Shown here: positions 22,134 through 29,507 of the stretch, in pieces
How positions within the stretch are numbered: position 1 is the first letter of the stretch
How the letters are laid out: each line of letters begins with the position of its first letter
Assembly (NCBI RefSeq): GCF_004117855.1
Contig: NZ_QWBW01000021.1
Coordinates: forward strand, 1 to 64,000
Source of the DNA: Modicisalibacter coralii
GTDB taxonomy: Bacteria > Pseudomonadota > Gammaproteobacteria > Pseudomonadales > Halomonadaceae
Length of the DNA stretch: 64,000 nt
Reading direction: 5' to 3'
Notes under the pieces: model-generated
Told to the model about the DNA's origin: nothing
Databases searched by the model: none
The model's input: the letters and a program-made list of their open reading frames with translations, nothing else
Translations under genes and position numbers: made by a program

Positions 22134-23324
22134 TCAGTCGCGGAATACCCGCAGGCCCAGCGCCTTGAGATAGGCGGTCTCGGGGATCGACGGATGAACC
22201 GGGTGATCGGGCCCCTGGCCACCCTGATAGATCAACTGGCCGTGGCGGTCCTGGTGACGCACGGCGCCGCGCACGCAATCGATCAGCCGCTCGGTGGTCA
22301 TGTGCATGGAGCAGGAAGCGGAGAGCAGCAGCCCATCGCGCCCCAGCAGGCGCATCGCCTCGCGATTGAGCCGGGCGTAGGCGCGCTCGCCGTTGGGGAT
22401 GTCCTTGCGCCGCTTGATGAACGCCGGCGGATCGAGGATCACCACGTCGAACTGCTCGCCGTCGGCCTTGAGTGCCGCCATCGCCTCGAAGGCATCGGCC
22501 TCGCCGACCGCCACCCGCTCGGCGACGTCATTGAGCTCGGCGTTCGCGGCGACCCGTTCCAGCGCCTCGGCGGAACGGTCCACGCAGAGCACCTCGCTGG
22601 CCCCGTGGGCCGCCGCCTGGACGCCCCAGCCGCCGACGTAGCTGAACAGATCGAGGACTCGCTTGCCGGGCACCAGGGCATTGAGCCAGGCACGGTTGGC
22701 GCGGTGATCGAAGAACCAGCCGGTCTTCTGCCCGGCCAGCACCGGCGCCTCGAAGCGCACCCCGTTTTCCTCGAGCAGCACCGTCTCGGGCAGCTCGCCG
22801 TGGACGACCTCGACCTGGGCGTCGAGCTGCTCCAGACGGCGTCCCGAGGTATCGTTCTTGAAGACGATGGCCCGGGGCGAGAACACCTTGTCGAGAGCGG
22901 CGATCACCTCGTCGCCGATCCGCTCCATGCCCAGCGTATTGAGCTGGGCCACCAGCACGTCGTCGTAGCGGTCGACGACCAGGCCGGGCAGCAGGTCGCC
23001 CTCGCCATGCACCAGCCGATAGTAGGGCTTGTCGAACAGCCGCTCGCGCAGCGCCAGCGCCTGGTTGAAGCGATGCACCAGCAGCGAGCGGTCGAGGCGC
23101 ACGTTGACGTCGCGCGAGACGATACGCGCACAGATCAGCGAGTGCGGATTGACGTAGGCGATGCCCATGGGCTTGCCGCTGGCCGCCTCGATGATGGCCT
23201 GGCTGCCCGGCTCGACGCCCTTGAGGGGCGTCGCCTGGGTGTCGATCTCGTTGGAATAGAGCCACAGATGACCGGCCTTGAGGCGGCGATCGGCGTTCTT
23301 CTTCAGGCGCAGGCGTTCGGTCAC
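22134..23324 (-). CDS. rlmI: RlmI-family 23S rRNA (cytosine-5) methyltransferase
   Basis: A 396-residue SAM-dependent methyltransferase, the same length as E. coli RlmI, which methylates C1962 of 23S rRNA. Residues 1 to about 80 form a PUA RNA-binding domain (LKAGHLWLYSNEID); the catalytic domain has the SAM-binding motif VLDLFSYVGGWGVQAA, the motif DPPAFIKRRKD and the catalytic-type Cys in SASCSMHM. Start ATG at 23324 fits the family N-terminus. Substrate specificity is by family similarity. Confidence 0.9.
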   Translation of the reverse strand: MTERLRLKKNADRRLKAGHLWLYSNEIDTQATPLKGVEPGSQAIIEAASGKPMGIAYVNPHSLICARIVSRDVNVRLDRSLLVHRFNQALALRERLFDKPYYRLVHGEGDLLPGLVVDRYDDVLVAQLNTLGMERIGDEVIAALDKVFSPRAIVFKNDTSGRRLEQLDAQVEVVHGELPETVLLEENGVRFEAPVLAGQKTGWFFDHRANRAWLNALVPGKRVLDLFSYVGGWGVQAAAHGASEVLCVDRSAEALERVAANAELNDVAERVAVGEADAFEAMAALKADGEQFDVVILDPPAFIKRRKDIPNGERAYARLNREAMRLLGRDGLLLSASCSMHMTTERLIDCVRGAVRHQDRHGQLIYQGGQGPDHPVHPSIPETAYLKALGLRVFRD

Positions 23325-23423
23325 GGGAACTCCGGTTCAGGTCATCACTAATGAAGGCATTTTAACGCGCTTGCAGACCACCGAGAAAAGTCCGCAGGTT
23401 CTCATGCGCGGAGAAACGCTGAA

Positions 23424-23525
23424 CAAATCGCCGAGCAGTGTAAAGCGCAAGGCGCACGGAGCACAGAAACCGGAGCCTATGAGTTATAGGTGAGGATTTC
23501 GAGCACCGCGCAACGCAGCGATTTG
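23424..23525 (-). repeat. Intergenic palindromic element, copy A (3' of mutM)
   Basis: Outer arms CAAATCGC (23424-23431) and GCGATTTG (23518-23525) enclose a central hairpin CCTAT-GAGTT-ATAGG (23476-23490), followed by TGAGGATTT. It shares its architecture with copies at 25205, 50179 and 51895. It lies 25 bp beyond the mutM stop. Its central stem has a different sequence from the other copies but still pairs perfectly. Confidence 0.7.
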
Positions 23526-23550
23526 CCTGCGCAGGCATTTGCGTTGTTAC

Positions 23551-24366
23551 TCAGGTCTGGCAGCGTGGGCAGAACACGCTCGCCCGCTGCCCCAGGGTGA
23601 TCTGGCGCAGCTCGCCGCCGCAGCGCCGGCAAGGCTCGCCGGCCCGGCCGTAGACGTTGAGTCGCTGGGAGAAATAGCCCGGCTCGCCGACACCGCTGAC
23701 GAAATCGCGCAGCGTGGTGCCGCCCTGACTGATCGCCGCGGCGAGCACCTCGCGGACCGCCTCGGCCAGCCGGTCGTAGCGCTCGCGGCCGATGCGCCCG
23801 GCGGCGCGACGCGGGTCGATGCCGGCCAGGAACAGCGCCTCGGCGGCGTAGATGTTGCCCACACCGACCACCACGGCGTTGTCCATCAGAAACGGCTTGA
23901 CCGCCAGACGCCGTCCCCGCGACAGCCGGTACAGCCGCTCGCCGTCGAAATCCGGCGACAACGGCTCCGGCCCCAGCCTGGCCAGGCGCGGATCGCTGGC
24001 GACGTCGCCGGCCAGCCAGTCGACGAAGCCGAAGCGGCGCGGATCGTGATAGCGCAGGATGGCGCCGTCATCGACCACCAGGTCGACGTGGTCGTGTTTC
24101 TTCGGCGGGTCGCCGACCCGGGCGATGCGCAGGCTGCCCGACATGCCCAGATGCCAGAGCAGCGTGCGCTCGCCGGTGGGCACGATCAGGTACTTGGCGC
24201 GACGGCGCAGCTCGCCGATCCGCCGCCCGATCAGGTGATCCTCGAAATCCACCGGCACCGGCGTGCGCAGGCGCCGCTCGCGGACGATCACCTCACGGAT
24301 CTCGCCGCCCTCTAGGTAGGGGGCGACGCCGCGGCGGGTGGTCTCGACTTCGGGCAACTCGGGCAT
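23551..24366 (-). CDS. mutM: Formamidopyrimidine-DNA glycosylase
   Basis: A 271-residue DNA repair enzyme that removes 8-oxoguanine and nicks the DNA. The N-terminal [12 protein letters not shown] carries the catalytic proline and glutamate; K in the conserved LxxHxGMSG region ([11 protein letters not shown]) is followed by the C-terminal zinc finger CRRCGG...FCPRCQT, which is intact. The start is set at MPELPEV because the initiator Met must be removed to expose Pro; the longer frame adds five residues. It follows rpmB-rpmG, as in E. coli, but behind a strong terminator. Confidence 0.96.
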   Translation of the reverse strand: MPELPEVETTRRGVAPYLEGGEIREVIVRERRLRTPVPVDFEDHLIGRRIGELRRRAKYLIVPTGERTLLWHLGMSGSLRIARVGDPPKKHDHVDLVVDDGAILRYHDPRRFGFVDWLAGDVASDPRLARLGPEPLSPDFDGERLYRLSRGRRLAVKPFLMDNAVVVGVGNIYAAEALFLAGIDPRRAAGRIGRERYDRLAEAVREVLAAAISQGGTTLRDFVSGVGEPGYFSQRLNVYGRAGEPCRRCGGELRQITLGQRASVFCPRCQT

Positions 24367-24421
24367 GCAGGACTCCGACACGAGCGAGGAGAGAGCGAAT
24401 CACACGGGACGAGCAGAGACG

Positions 24422-24443
24422 AAAAAACCCGGCCAGGCCGGGT
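24422..24443 (-). terminator. Intrinsic terminator after rpmB-rpmG
   Basis: On the minus strand a 7-bp stem ACCCGGC / GCCGGGT with a 3-nt loop is followed by six T residues. It lies 120 bp beyond rpmG and upstream of mutM. Confidence 0.85.
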
Positions 24444-24495
24444 CTTTCTCGGCAGGCGACACGCCTGCGGTGGAAGCATCAAGCCCCGAAGCCAT

Positions 24496-24554
24496 CGATA
24501 AATCGACGGGCCACGCCACGCCCAGGGGCGATCGGCGGGTACCGTCATTTATCG
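24496..24554. repeat. Long imperfect inverted repeat after rpmG
   Basis: CGATAAATCGACGG (24496-24509) is mirrored by CCGTCATTTATCG (24542-24554), differing by a single missing base, around a 32-nt GC-rich centre. The right arm ends 8 bp from the rpmG stop. It precedes the true terminator. Confidence 0.6.
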
Positions 24555-24562
24555 ACGCATCG

Positions 24563-24718
24563 TTACTTGATCTTGGCTTCCTTGTACATCACGTGCTTGC
24601 GGACCACCGGATCGTACTTCTTGAATTCGAGCTTGTCCGGGGTGTTCCGCTTGTTCTTGTTGGTGGTGTAGAAGTGGCCGGTACCGGCGCTGGACACCAA
24701 CTTGATCTTGTCACGCAT
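24563..24718 (-). CDS. rpmG: 50S ribosomal protein L33
   Basis: A 51-residue ribosomal protein ([19 protein letters not shown]..., ending [10 protein letters not shown]). It lacks the two CXXC zinc pairs, so it is the zinc-independent form, as in E. coli. It follows rpmB by 28 bp in the conserved rpmB-rpmG pair. Confidence 0.96.
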   Translation of the reverse strand: MRDKIKLVSSAGTGHFYTTNKNKRNTPDKLEFKKYDPVVRKHVMYKEAKIK

Positions 24719-24746
24719 GATCGCTACTCCCTAATGTAAGAACGCC

Positions 24747-24983
24747 TTAGATGCGCTCACCGCGCTTGCGAATGTCTGACAGCACCTCTTCGATGCCCTT
24801 CTTGTCGATGATCCGCATACCCTTGGAGGAGACGCGCAGCTTGACGAAGCGCTTCTCGGACTCCACCCAGAAACGGTGGGTGTGCAGATTGGGCACGAAA
24901 CGACGGCGCGTCTTGCGCTGGGAGTGGGATACGTTGTTACCAGTCACCGGACGCTTGCCGGTAACCTGACATACTTTGGACAT
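24747..24983 (-). CDS. rpmB: 50S ribosomal protein L28
   Basis: A 78-residue ribosomal protein with the family start [20 protein letters not shown] and the conserved [20 protein letters not shown]. No zinc-binding cysteine set is present. Start ATG at 24983 is preceded by GAGG. It is transcribed with rpmG from the promoter at 25100-25128. Confidence 0.97.
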   Translation of the reverse strand: MSKVCQVTGKRPVTGNNVSHSQRKTRRRFVPNLHTHRFWVESEKRFVKLRVSSKGMRIIDKKGIEEVLSDIRKRGERI

Positions 24984-25099
24984 GAGAGCCTCCAACCGCT
25001 GGGCGAGTTGTTCAAAACCTGTCGGGCAAACCGGGAAGAGAGAATGGCAGGTAACCGCCTTCCGCCCCTTAATTAACCCAAGGAAGTCAAAGGGCGTAC

Positions 25100-25128
25100 T
25101 TTATACCAGAAGCCGTCCGTTGCGGCAA
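25100..25128 (-). promoter_or_regulatory. Promoter of rpmB-rpmG
   Basis: On the minus strand TTGCCG (25128-25123) and TATAAA (25105-25100) with a 17-bp spacer, about 117 bp before rpmB. A good sigma-70 match, as expected for ribosomal protein genes. Confidence 0.65.
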
Positions 25129-25204
25129 GCTACATTCGCAGGAGGCGCCACGGCAAATCATGCGCCAAGAGCCGGATAGGCCACCCTACATGACCAGAGC
25201 CTCT

Positions 25205-25327
25205 CGAAAAGTCGGCGAGCGAAGGTCAGGCAAGGCAAAAATCAGCGAAAAAGCGGAGTTTACGAGCTGTAAATGAGCATTTTGAGCTGATTTTTAACGC
25301 CGCATGACCGAGCGCAGCCACTTTTCG
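25205..25327 (-). repeat. Intergenic palindromic element, copy B (3' of radC)
   Basis: The clearest copy. Outer arms CGAAAAGT (25205-25212) / ACTTTTCG (25320-25327); inner arms AAAAATCAG (25237-25245) / CTGATTTTT (25287-25295); central hairpin TTTAC-GAGCT-GTAAA (25259-25273), then TGAGCATTTTGAG. The right end is 3 bp from the radC stop. Same architecture as copies A, C and D. Confidence 0.8.
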
Positions 25328-25330
25328 GGC

Positions 25331-26005
25331 CTACAACCAGCCCCGTTCGGCGAACGACACCACCTCGCCGTCGCCGACCACGAAATGGTCGAGCACGCGG
25401 ATCTCGAACAGCGCCAGCGCCTCCTTGAGTCGCTCGGTGATGCGGCGGTCGGCGTCGCTGGGCTCGGCCACGCCGGACGGATGGTTGTGCGCGAAGATGA
25501 TCGCGCCGGCCCCCAGTTCCAGGGCGCGCCGGGCGACCTCGCGCGGGTAGACCGAGGCGCCGTCCAGCGTACCGCGGAACAGCGACTCGAAGCGAATCAC
25601 CCGGTGCTGGGTATCCAGAAACAGCGCGGCGAACTCCTCGTGGCCGAGATGGCGCAACTGCGAGGCGAGATAGGCCCGCACCAGCGACGGCGAGGTCAAG
25701 GCGCCGCCGCGCTCGAGCTGACTGGCAAGATGGCGCCGCGAGAGCTCGAGCACCGCCTGCAACTGGACGTACTTGGCCTCGCCCAGGCCGTGCTCGGCAC
25801 AGAAGCGCTCGCGGTCGGCCTCGAGCAGCGGCCGCAGGCCGCCGAAGGCGCCCAGCAGATCACGTGCCAGATCCACGGCCGAACGCCCCTTGACGCCGAC
25901 CCGCAGGAAGATCGCCAGCAGCTCGGCGTCGCTGAGCGCCTGCGGCCCCAGCCCCAGCAGCTTCTCGCGGGGGCGCTCGCCCTCGGGCCAGTCGCGAATC
26001 CCCAT
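25331..26005 (-). CDS. radC: RadC / JAMM-domain protein
   Basis: A 224-residue protein with an N-terminal helix-hairpin-helix region ([20 protein letters not shown]) and a C-terminal JAMM metalloprotease-like domain (FAHNHPSG followed by S...D, with His-x-His and Asp ligands). The name RadC is historical; a DNA-repair role is not established. In E. coli and P. aeruginosa radC is directly divergent from coaBC; here about 10 kb separate them. Confidence 0.93.
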   Translation of the reverse strand: MGIRDWPEGERPREKLLGLGPQALSDAELLAIFLRVGVKGRSAVDLARDLLGAFGGLRPLLEADRERFCAEHGLGEAKYVQLQAVLELSRRHLASQLERGGALTSPSLVRAYLASQLRHLGHEEFAALFLDTQHRVIRFESLFRGTLDGASVYPREVARRALELGAGAIIFAHNHPSGVAEPSDADRRITERLKEALALFEIRVLDHFVVGDGEVVSFAERGWL

Positions 26006-26020
26006 CCCGGCCGCGCCGCT

Positions 26021-26893
26021 TCAGGGCGTCCCGGTGGGCTGCCAGGGCTCGAGCGCCGCCTTGCGCGCCTTGTCCTTCTGCGCGGGAGACAGGCCCCAGT
26101 CGCCGCCGTAGATCGCGCCTTCCCAGGCGCCGTAGGCGGGGTTGGGCAGCAGGATGAAGTGCCGTCCGAAGCGGGCCTGGCGCGCTGTGGCCAGAGCGCG
26201 GCGCTCGGCGGGGTCGTCGCTGTCGAACTGGCTTTCGAAATCGGACAGGTTGTCGCCCATGTAGAGCGCCACGCGATGATCGGCGAGGACCGCGTCACGG
26301 CGCGGCTGCTTGTCGGAGGTGTCGGTGCGCAGCATCAGGTGATCGTCGTCCGCCTGGGGAAAGCCCAGCGCCTCGAGGTTGTCGCGGGTCGCCTCGAGGG
26401 CGTCGGCGTCGCGGTTAGTGATGTAGTAGATATCGACGCCCTGCTCGTCGGCATAGGTCAGGAAGTCGAGCGCGCCGGGCATCGCCTTGGCCTGGCGGTC
26501 TTCCATCCAGCGATGCCAGCGTTCGCTGTCGTAGGCGGCATCGCGTCCCACCAGGTAGGCCTCGAAGGCACTGTTGTCGATCACCGTCTCGTCACAGTCC
26601 ACCACCACCGCCAGCGGACGATTGCCGTCGTCCTCGTCGAGGATCGCATCGAGCCGGTCGCGGGCGACGTTGAAGGCCTGATAGCTGAGCGCCCGATATT
26701 CCGCGGCGCTCTGCATCCAGGCGGTGGCCATCACCAGTTGCTCATTGAGATCGCGCTGGGAGTAGGCCGGGTTCGACGTCGGTGTGGCCGACTGGCTGGC
26801 GCAACCGGTCAGCAGCAGGCCCGTCAGGGCCAGGCCGGCCAGTTGCCGGGAGCGGGACAGGTGACGCGACGGGCGAAGCAGTGGCAATGACAT
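26021..26893 (-). CDS. Lipoprotein acid phosphatase of the e(P4)/5'-nucleotidase HAD family
   Basis: A 290-residue lipoprotein. Lipobox LLLTGC places the lipidated Cys at residue 31, and no Asp follows it, so outer-membrane sorting is likely. The class-C HAD signature DCDETVIDN (nucleophile Asp99, Asp101) and ITNRDADALEATRDNLEALG are present, with the downstream acidic motif YMGDNLSDF. P4-type enzymes remove phosphate from nucleotides such as NMN outside the inner membrane. The start at 26893 is chosen for AAGGG upstream; 26914 is a poorer alternative. A 15-copy heptamer array lies about 35 bp upstream of the start. Confidence 0.9.
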   Translation of the reverse strand: MSLPLLRPSRHLSRSRQLAGLALTGLLLTGCASQSATPTSNPAYSQRDLNEQLVMATAWMQSAAEYRALSYQAFNVARDRLDAILDEDDGNRPLAVVVDCDETVIDNSAFEAYLVGRDAAYDSERWHRWMEDRQAKAMPGALDFLTYADEQGVDIYYITNRDADALEATRDNLEALGFPQADDDHLMLRTDTSDKQPRRDAVLADHRVALYMGDNLSDFESQFDSDDPAERRALATARQARFGRHFILLPNPAYGAWEGAIYGGDWGLSPAQKDKARKAALEPWQPTGTP

Positions 26894-26928
26894 GGACAGA
26901 CCCTTGGTTGGCATTGGCGATCACGGCG

Positions 26929-27037
26929 GCTCGTAGCTCGTAGCTCGTAGCTCGTAGCTCGTAGCTCGTAGCTCGTAGCTCGTAGCTCGTAGCTCGTAGC
27001 TCGTAGCTCGTAGCTCGTAGCTCGTAGCTCGTAGCTC
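26929..27037. repeat. Tandem heptamer array, 15 x GCTCGTA
   Basis: Fifteen perfect head-to-tail copies of GCTCGTA (26929-27033) plus a partial GCTC. It lies between the start of the acid phosphatase gene and the divergent GntR regulator. Such perfect short arrays change copy number by slippage. It is outside any coding frame, so it would act on promoter spacing or the leader of the phosphatase mRNA. Confidence 0.97.
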
Positions 27038-27127
27038 AGTCTATCAGCGAACCTGAATACACGCCCGCCCGGTCACCCCGGCAACCCGGTCGCTCGACCA
27101 AAGTTGCATCGCAAGCTGTTCTGACCC

Positions 27128-27143
27128 GACTACCATACTAGTC
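27128..27143 (+). promoter_or_regulatory. Candidate GntR operator
   Basis: GACTA-N6-TAGTC, a 5-bp inverted repeat 28 bp upstream of the GntR regulator start. Size and position fit an autoregulatory site of an FCD-type GntR protein. Not verified by a second copy: I found no similar sequence before dctP. Confidence 0.4.
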
Positions 27144-27171
27144 ATACAACGAATCGAGGCAGGGGTTTAAC

Positions 27172-27888
27172 ATGACGCCATCGCTGATCGCACTCTGGGA
27201 GGAACAGCCCGAGGGCAACGTTCGCCAGCGCCTCCATGCGGTCCTGCGCCAGTCGATCATCCGCATGACGCTGGCCCCGGGTCAGGCGCTGTCGGAGAAG
27301 GAGATCGCCGAGACCTTCGCGGTCAGCCGCCAGCCGGTTCGCGAGGCCTTCATCCGGCTCTCGGAGGCCGGGCTCGTGGAGGTGCGCCCGCAGCGCGGCA
27401 CCTACGTCGTGCCCATCTCGCAGGCGGCCGTCATGGAGGCCCGCTTCGTGCGCGAGGCGATCGAGATCGCCGTGGCCCGCGACGCCGCCGACCAGGGACT
27501 CGATTCGGCAGTCCACGACGAACTGCACGAGCTCATCGCGCGTCAGCAGCGCTGCGTCGAGCCCCAGGATCACGACCGCTTCTACCGGCTCGACGAAGCC
27601 TTCCACCGCACCCTGGCGCTGGGCACCGGCCACGATGCCGCCTGGCGGGTGACCCAGGAGGTCAAGGCACAACTCGACCGGGTGCGCTACCTGAGCGTGC
27701 CGGACGCCACCCCCATCACCAAGCTGATCGACCAGCACACCCGCATCCTCGACGCCATCGTCGCGCGTGACGCCGACGCCGCCGAACGTGCCGTGACGGA
27801 ACACTTGCGCGAGATCCTCAGTTCGCTACCGACACTGGTCGAGCGCTTTCCCGAACTGTTCGAGGCCGCCGCACCCAATCGCCGATGA
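27172..27888 (+). CDS. GntR-family regulator (FCD subfamily) of the uronate operon
   Basis: A 238-residue transcription factor. The winged helix-turn-helix is at about residues 25-80 (LSEKEIAETFAVSRQPVREA, then GLVEVRPQRGTYVVP), followed by an all-helical FCD effector domain (RFVREAIEIAVARDAADQG, FHRTLALGTGHDAAW, LIDQHTRILDAI). It is the first gene of a same-strand run of uronate genes, so it probably represses them in the absence of fructuronate or glucuronate, as UxuR and ExuR do. The effector is inferred from context. Confidence 0.9.
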   Translation: MTPSLIALWEEQPEGNVRQRLHAVLRQSIIRMTLAPGQALSEKEIAETFAVSRQPVREAFIRLSEAGLVEVRPQRGTYVVPISQAAVMEARFVREAIEIAVARDAADQGLDSAVHDELHELIARQQRCVEPQDHDRFYRLDEAFHRTLALGTGHDAAWRVTQEVKAQLDRVRYLSVPDATPITKLIDQHTRILDAIVARDADAAERAVTEHLREILSSLPTLVERFPELFEAAAPNRR

Positions 27889-27927
27889 CTGGCGCTTTCG
27901 GGAAATAGCCTGTGAACGTTCCCCATG

Positions 27928-27942
27928 GCCGCATCCTGCGGC
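27928..27942 (+). terminator. Small hairpin between the regulator and dctP
   Basis: GCCGCA / TGCGGC with a 3-nt loop, followed by TCCCTT. Possibly an attenuator separating regulator and transporter expression. Confidence 0.35.
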
Positions 27943-27981
27943 TCCCTTAAACAACCACAACAGACACGCCAGGAGGCTTCC

Positions 27982-28944
27982 ATGAAATTCGTGCCCCTAT
28001 TACCGGCACTGGCCCTAGCTTTTACTAGCCAGTTCGCGCTGGCCGACTATGAACTCAACTTGTCATCTGCGCTCAGCAGCCAGGACCCCATGGTCCAGGC
28101 AATGGAGCACGCCAAACAGCGTATCGAGAAGCGCAGCGACGGCGAGCTTACCGTCAACGTCTTTCCCAACAGCCAACTGGGCTCCGGCGAGGATGTCGTC
28201 GAACAGATCCGCAGCGGGGCCAACATCGGCATCCTCATCGATGCTGGCCGACTCTCCGAGTACCAGCCGGAACTCGGCATCCTGAGCGCCCCCTATCTGG
28301 TCGATGACTACAACCAGTACAAGACAATCACCCAGTCGACGCTTTATCAGAAGTGGGTCGACGAATTGGCCGCCAACAGCGGCCTCCGCCTGCTCGACTA
28401 CAACTGGTTCCAGGGCTCGCGCGAGATGCTGACCCAGAAACCGATCAACAAGCCGGCAGATCTCGAGGGAGTGCGTATCCGCACCATCAATTCGCCGATC
28501 TGGCTGAAGACCATCGAGGCGATGGGTGCCACACCTACCCCACTACCCTGGTCGGAAGTCTATTCGGCGCTGCAACTCGGCTCGATCGACGGTGCCGAGG
28601 CCCAACTGACCGCGGCCGATGGCCAGCGCCTGCAGGAAGTGATCAGCAACGTGGCGCTGACGCATCACATCCAACTGATGACCGGCATCGCCACCTCGGA
28701 CCAGTGGTATCAGTCGCTGCCCGAGGAGCTGCGCACCATTCTCGACGAAGAACTCGAGAAGGCCGGTGACGAGGCCAGCAAAGCGACGGTCGACGCCCTC
28801 GACGACGTGCGCCAAAAGATGGAGAGCGAAGGTGTCACTTTCAACGACATCGACACACAACCATTCCGCGAGCGTGTCAAGGCCGTCTACGAGGAACTCG
28901 GCTACGACCAGTACCGTGATCAGTTGCTCCAAGGCGCGCAGTAA
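27982..28944 (+). CDS. TRAP transporter substrate-binding protein (DctP type), probably for hexuronate
   Basis: A 320-residue periplasmic protein with a Sec signal peptide (cleavage likely after FALA, residue 20). Typical DctP features include MEHAKQRIEKRSDGELTVNV, QIRSGANIGI, and the carboxylate-binding arginine region GVRIRTINSPIWLK. It delivers a sugar acid to the DctQM permease that follows. AGGAGG at 27971 sets the start. Uronate specificity is inferred from uxaC and the other catabolic genes downstream. The gene uses more A/T-ending codons than the housekeeping genes around the operon. Confidence 0.88.
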   Translation: MKFVPLLPALALAFTSQFALADYELNLSSALSSQDPMVQAMEHAKQRIEKRSDGELTVNVFPNSQLGSGEDVVEQIRSGANIGILIDAGRLSEYQPELGILSAPYLVDDYNQYKTITQSTLYQKWVDELAANSGLRLLDYNWFQGSREMLTQKPINKPADLEGVRIRTINSPIWLKTIEAMGATPTPLPWSEVYSALQLGSIDGAEAQLTAADGQRLQEVISNVALTHHIQLMTGIATSDQWYQSLPEELRTILDEELEKAGDEASKATVDALDDVRQKMESEGVTFNDIDTQPFRERVKAVYEELGYDQYRDQLLQGAQ

Positions 28945-29018
28945 CTTCCTCGGCGGGTCGGCCTTGCCGCCCCGCCCACGTTCTTCTTCGACGAGTCATC
29001 GGCTCAAGGATTATGCAT

Positions 29019-29507
29019 ATGTGGCGCTGGTTCGACACGCTGGAGGAGTCTCTCGCCATCCTGTTGCTGGGCTGCACGTCGCTGGCCATCTTCGCCAGCG
29101 CCTCGATGCGGGCGATCGGGCACCCTTTCGCCGGCGGTGCAGAACTGTCCCAGTTCCTGTTCATCTGGACGGCCGTGCTGGGAGCCGACATTACCCTGCG
29201 ACATGGTGGTCAGGTGCGTATTGATGCACTGACCGAACGCCTACCACGACGTCTCAATAGAGTGCTGACTGCCCTATCTCTCACATTGATGATTGGGCTG
29301 CTCGTCTTACTGGCTTATTACGGTTTCCCGCTGGCACTGTCGAACTGGCAACGACCGCTAGGTATTGCTGGGCTGAGTTACGGCTATGTCACCCTGGCGC
29401 TGCCCGTCGGCGCGATCCTGATGCTGATATCGCTACTGCGCGCACTGGTCGCCCGGGGTCTCGACGGCTTGTTCGAAAGCGGCGACGCCGTGGAGGAAAC
29501 GCTATGA
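29019..29507 (+). CDS. TRAP transporter small membrane subunit (DctQ)
   Basis: A 162-residue protein with four hydrophobic segments (AILLLGCTSLAIFAS; FLFIWTAVLGADITLRH; LTLMIGLLVLLAYYGF; VTLALPVGAILMLISLL). The motif WTAVLGADITLRHGGQVRID is typical of DctQ. The ATG at 29019 is preferred over 29013 because AAGGA lies 8 bases upstream of it and only 2 bases before 29013. Its stop overlaps the dctM start. Confidence 0.9.
   Translation: MWRWFDTLEESLAILLLGCTSLAIFASASMRAIGHPFAGGAELSQFLFIWTAVLGADITLRHGGQVRIDALTERLPRRLNRVLTALSLTLMIGLLVLLAYYGFPLALSNWQRPLGIAGLSYGYVTLALPVGAILMLISLLRALVARGLDGLFESGDAVEETL

Noticed and set aside
24747-25330. Mobile element inferred from the repeat near radC
   Set aside because: No transposase, target duplication or terminal structure beyond the palindromic element; the region is otherwise explained by rpmB and its promoter.
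26929-27037. Heptamer array as a CRISPR
   Set aside because: There are no spacers between units and the unit is only 7 bp, so it is a simple tandem repeat.
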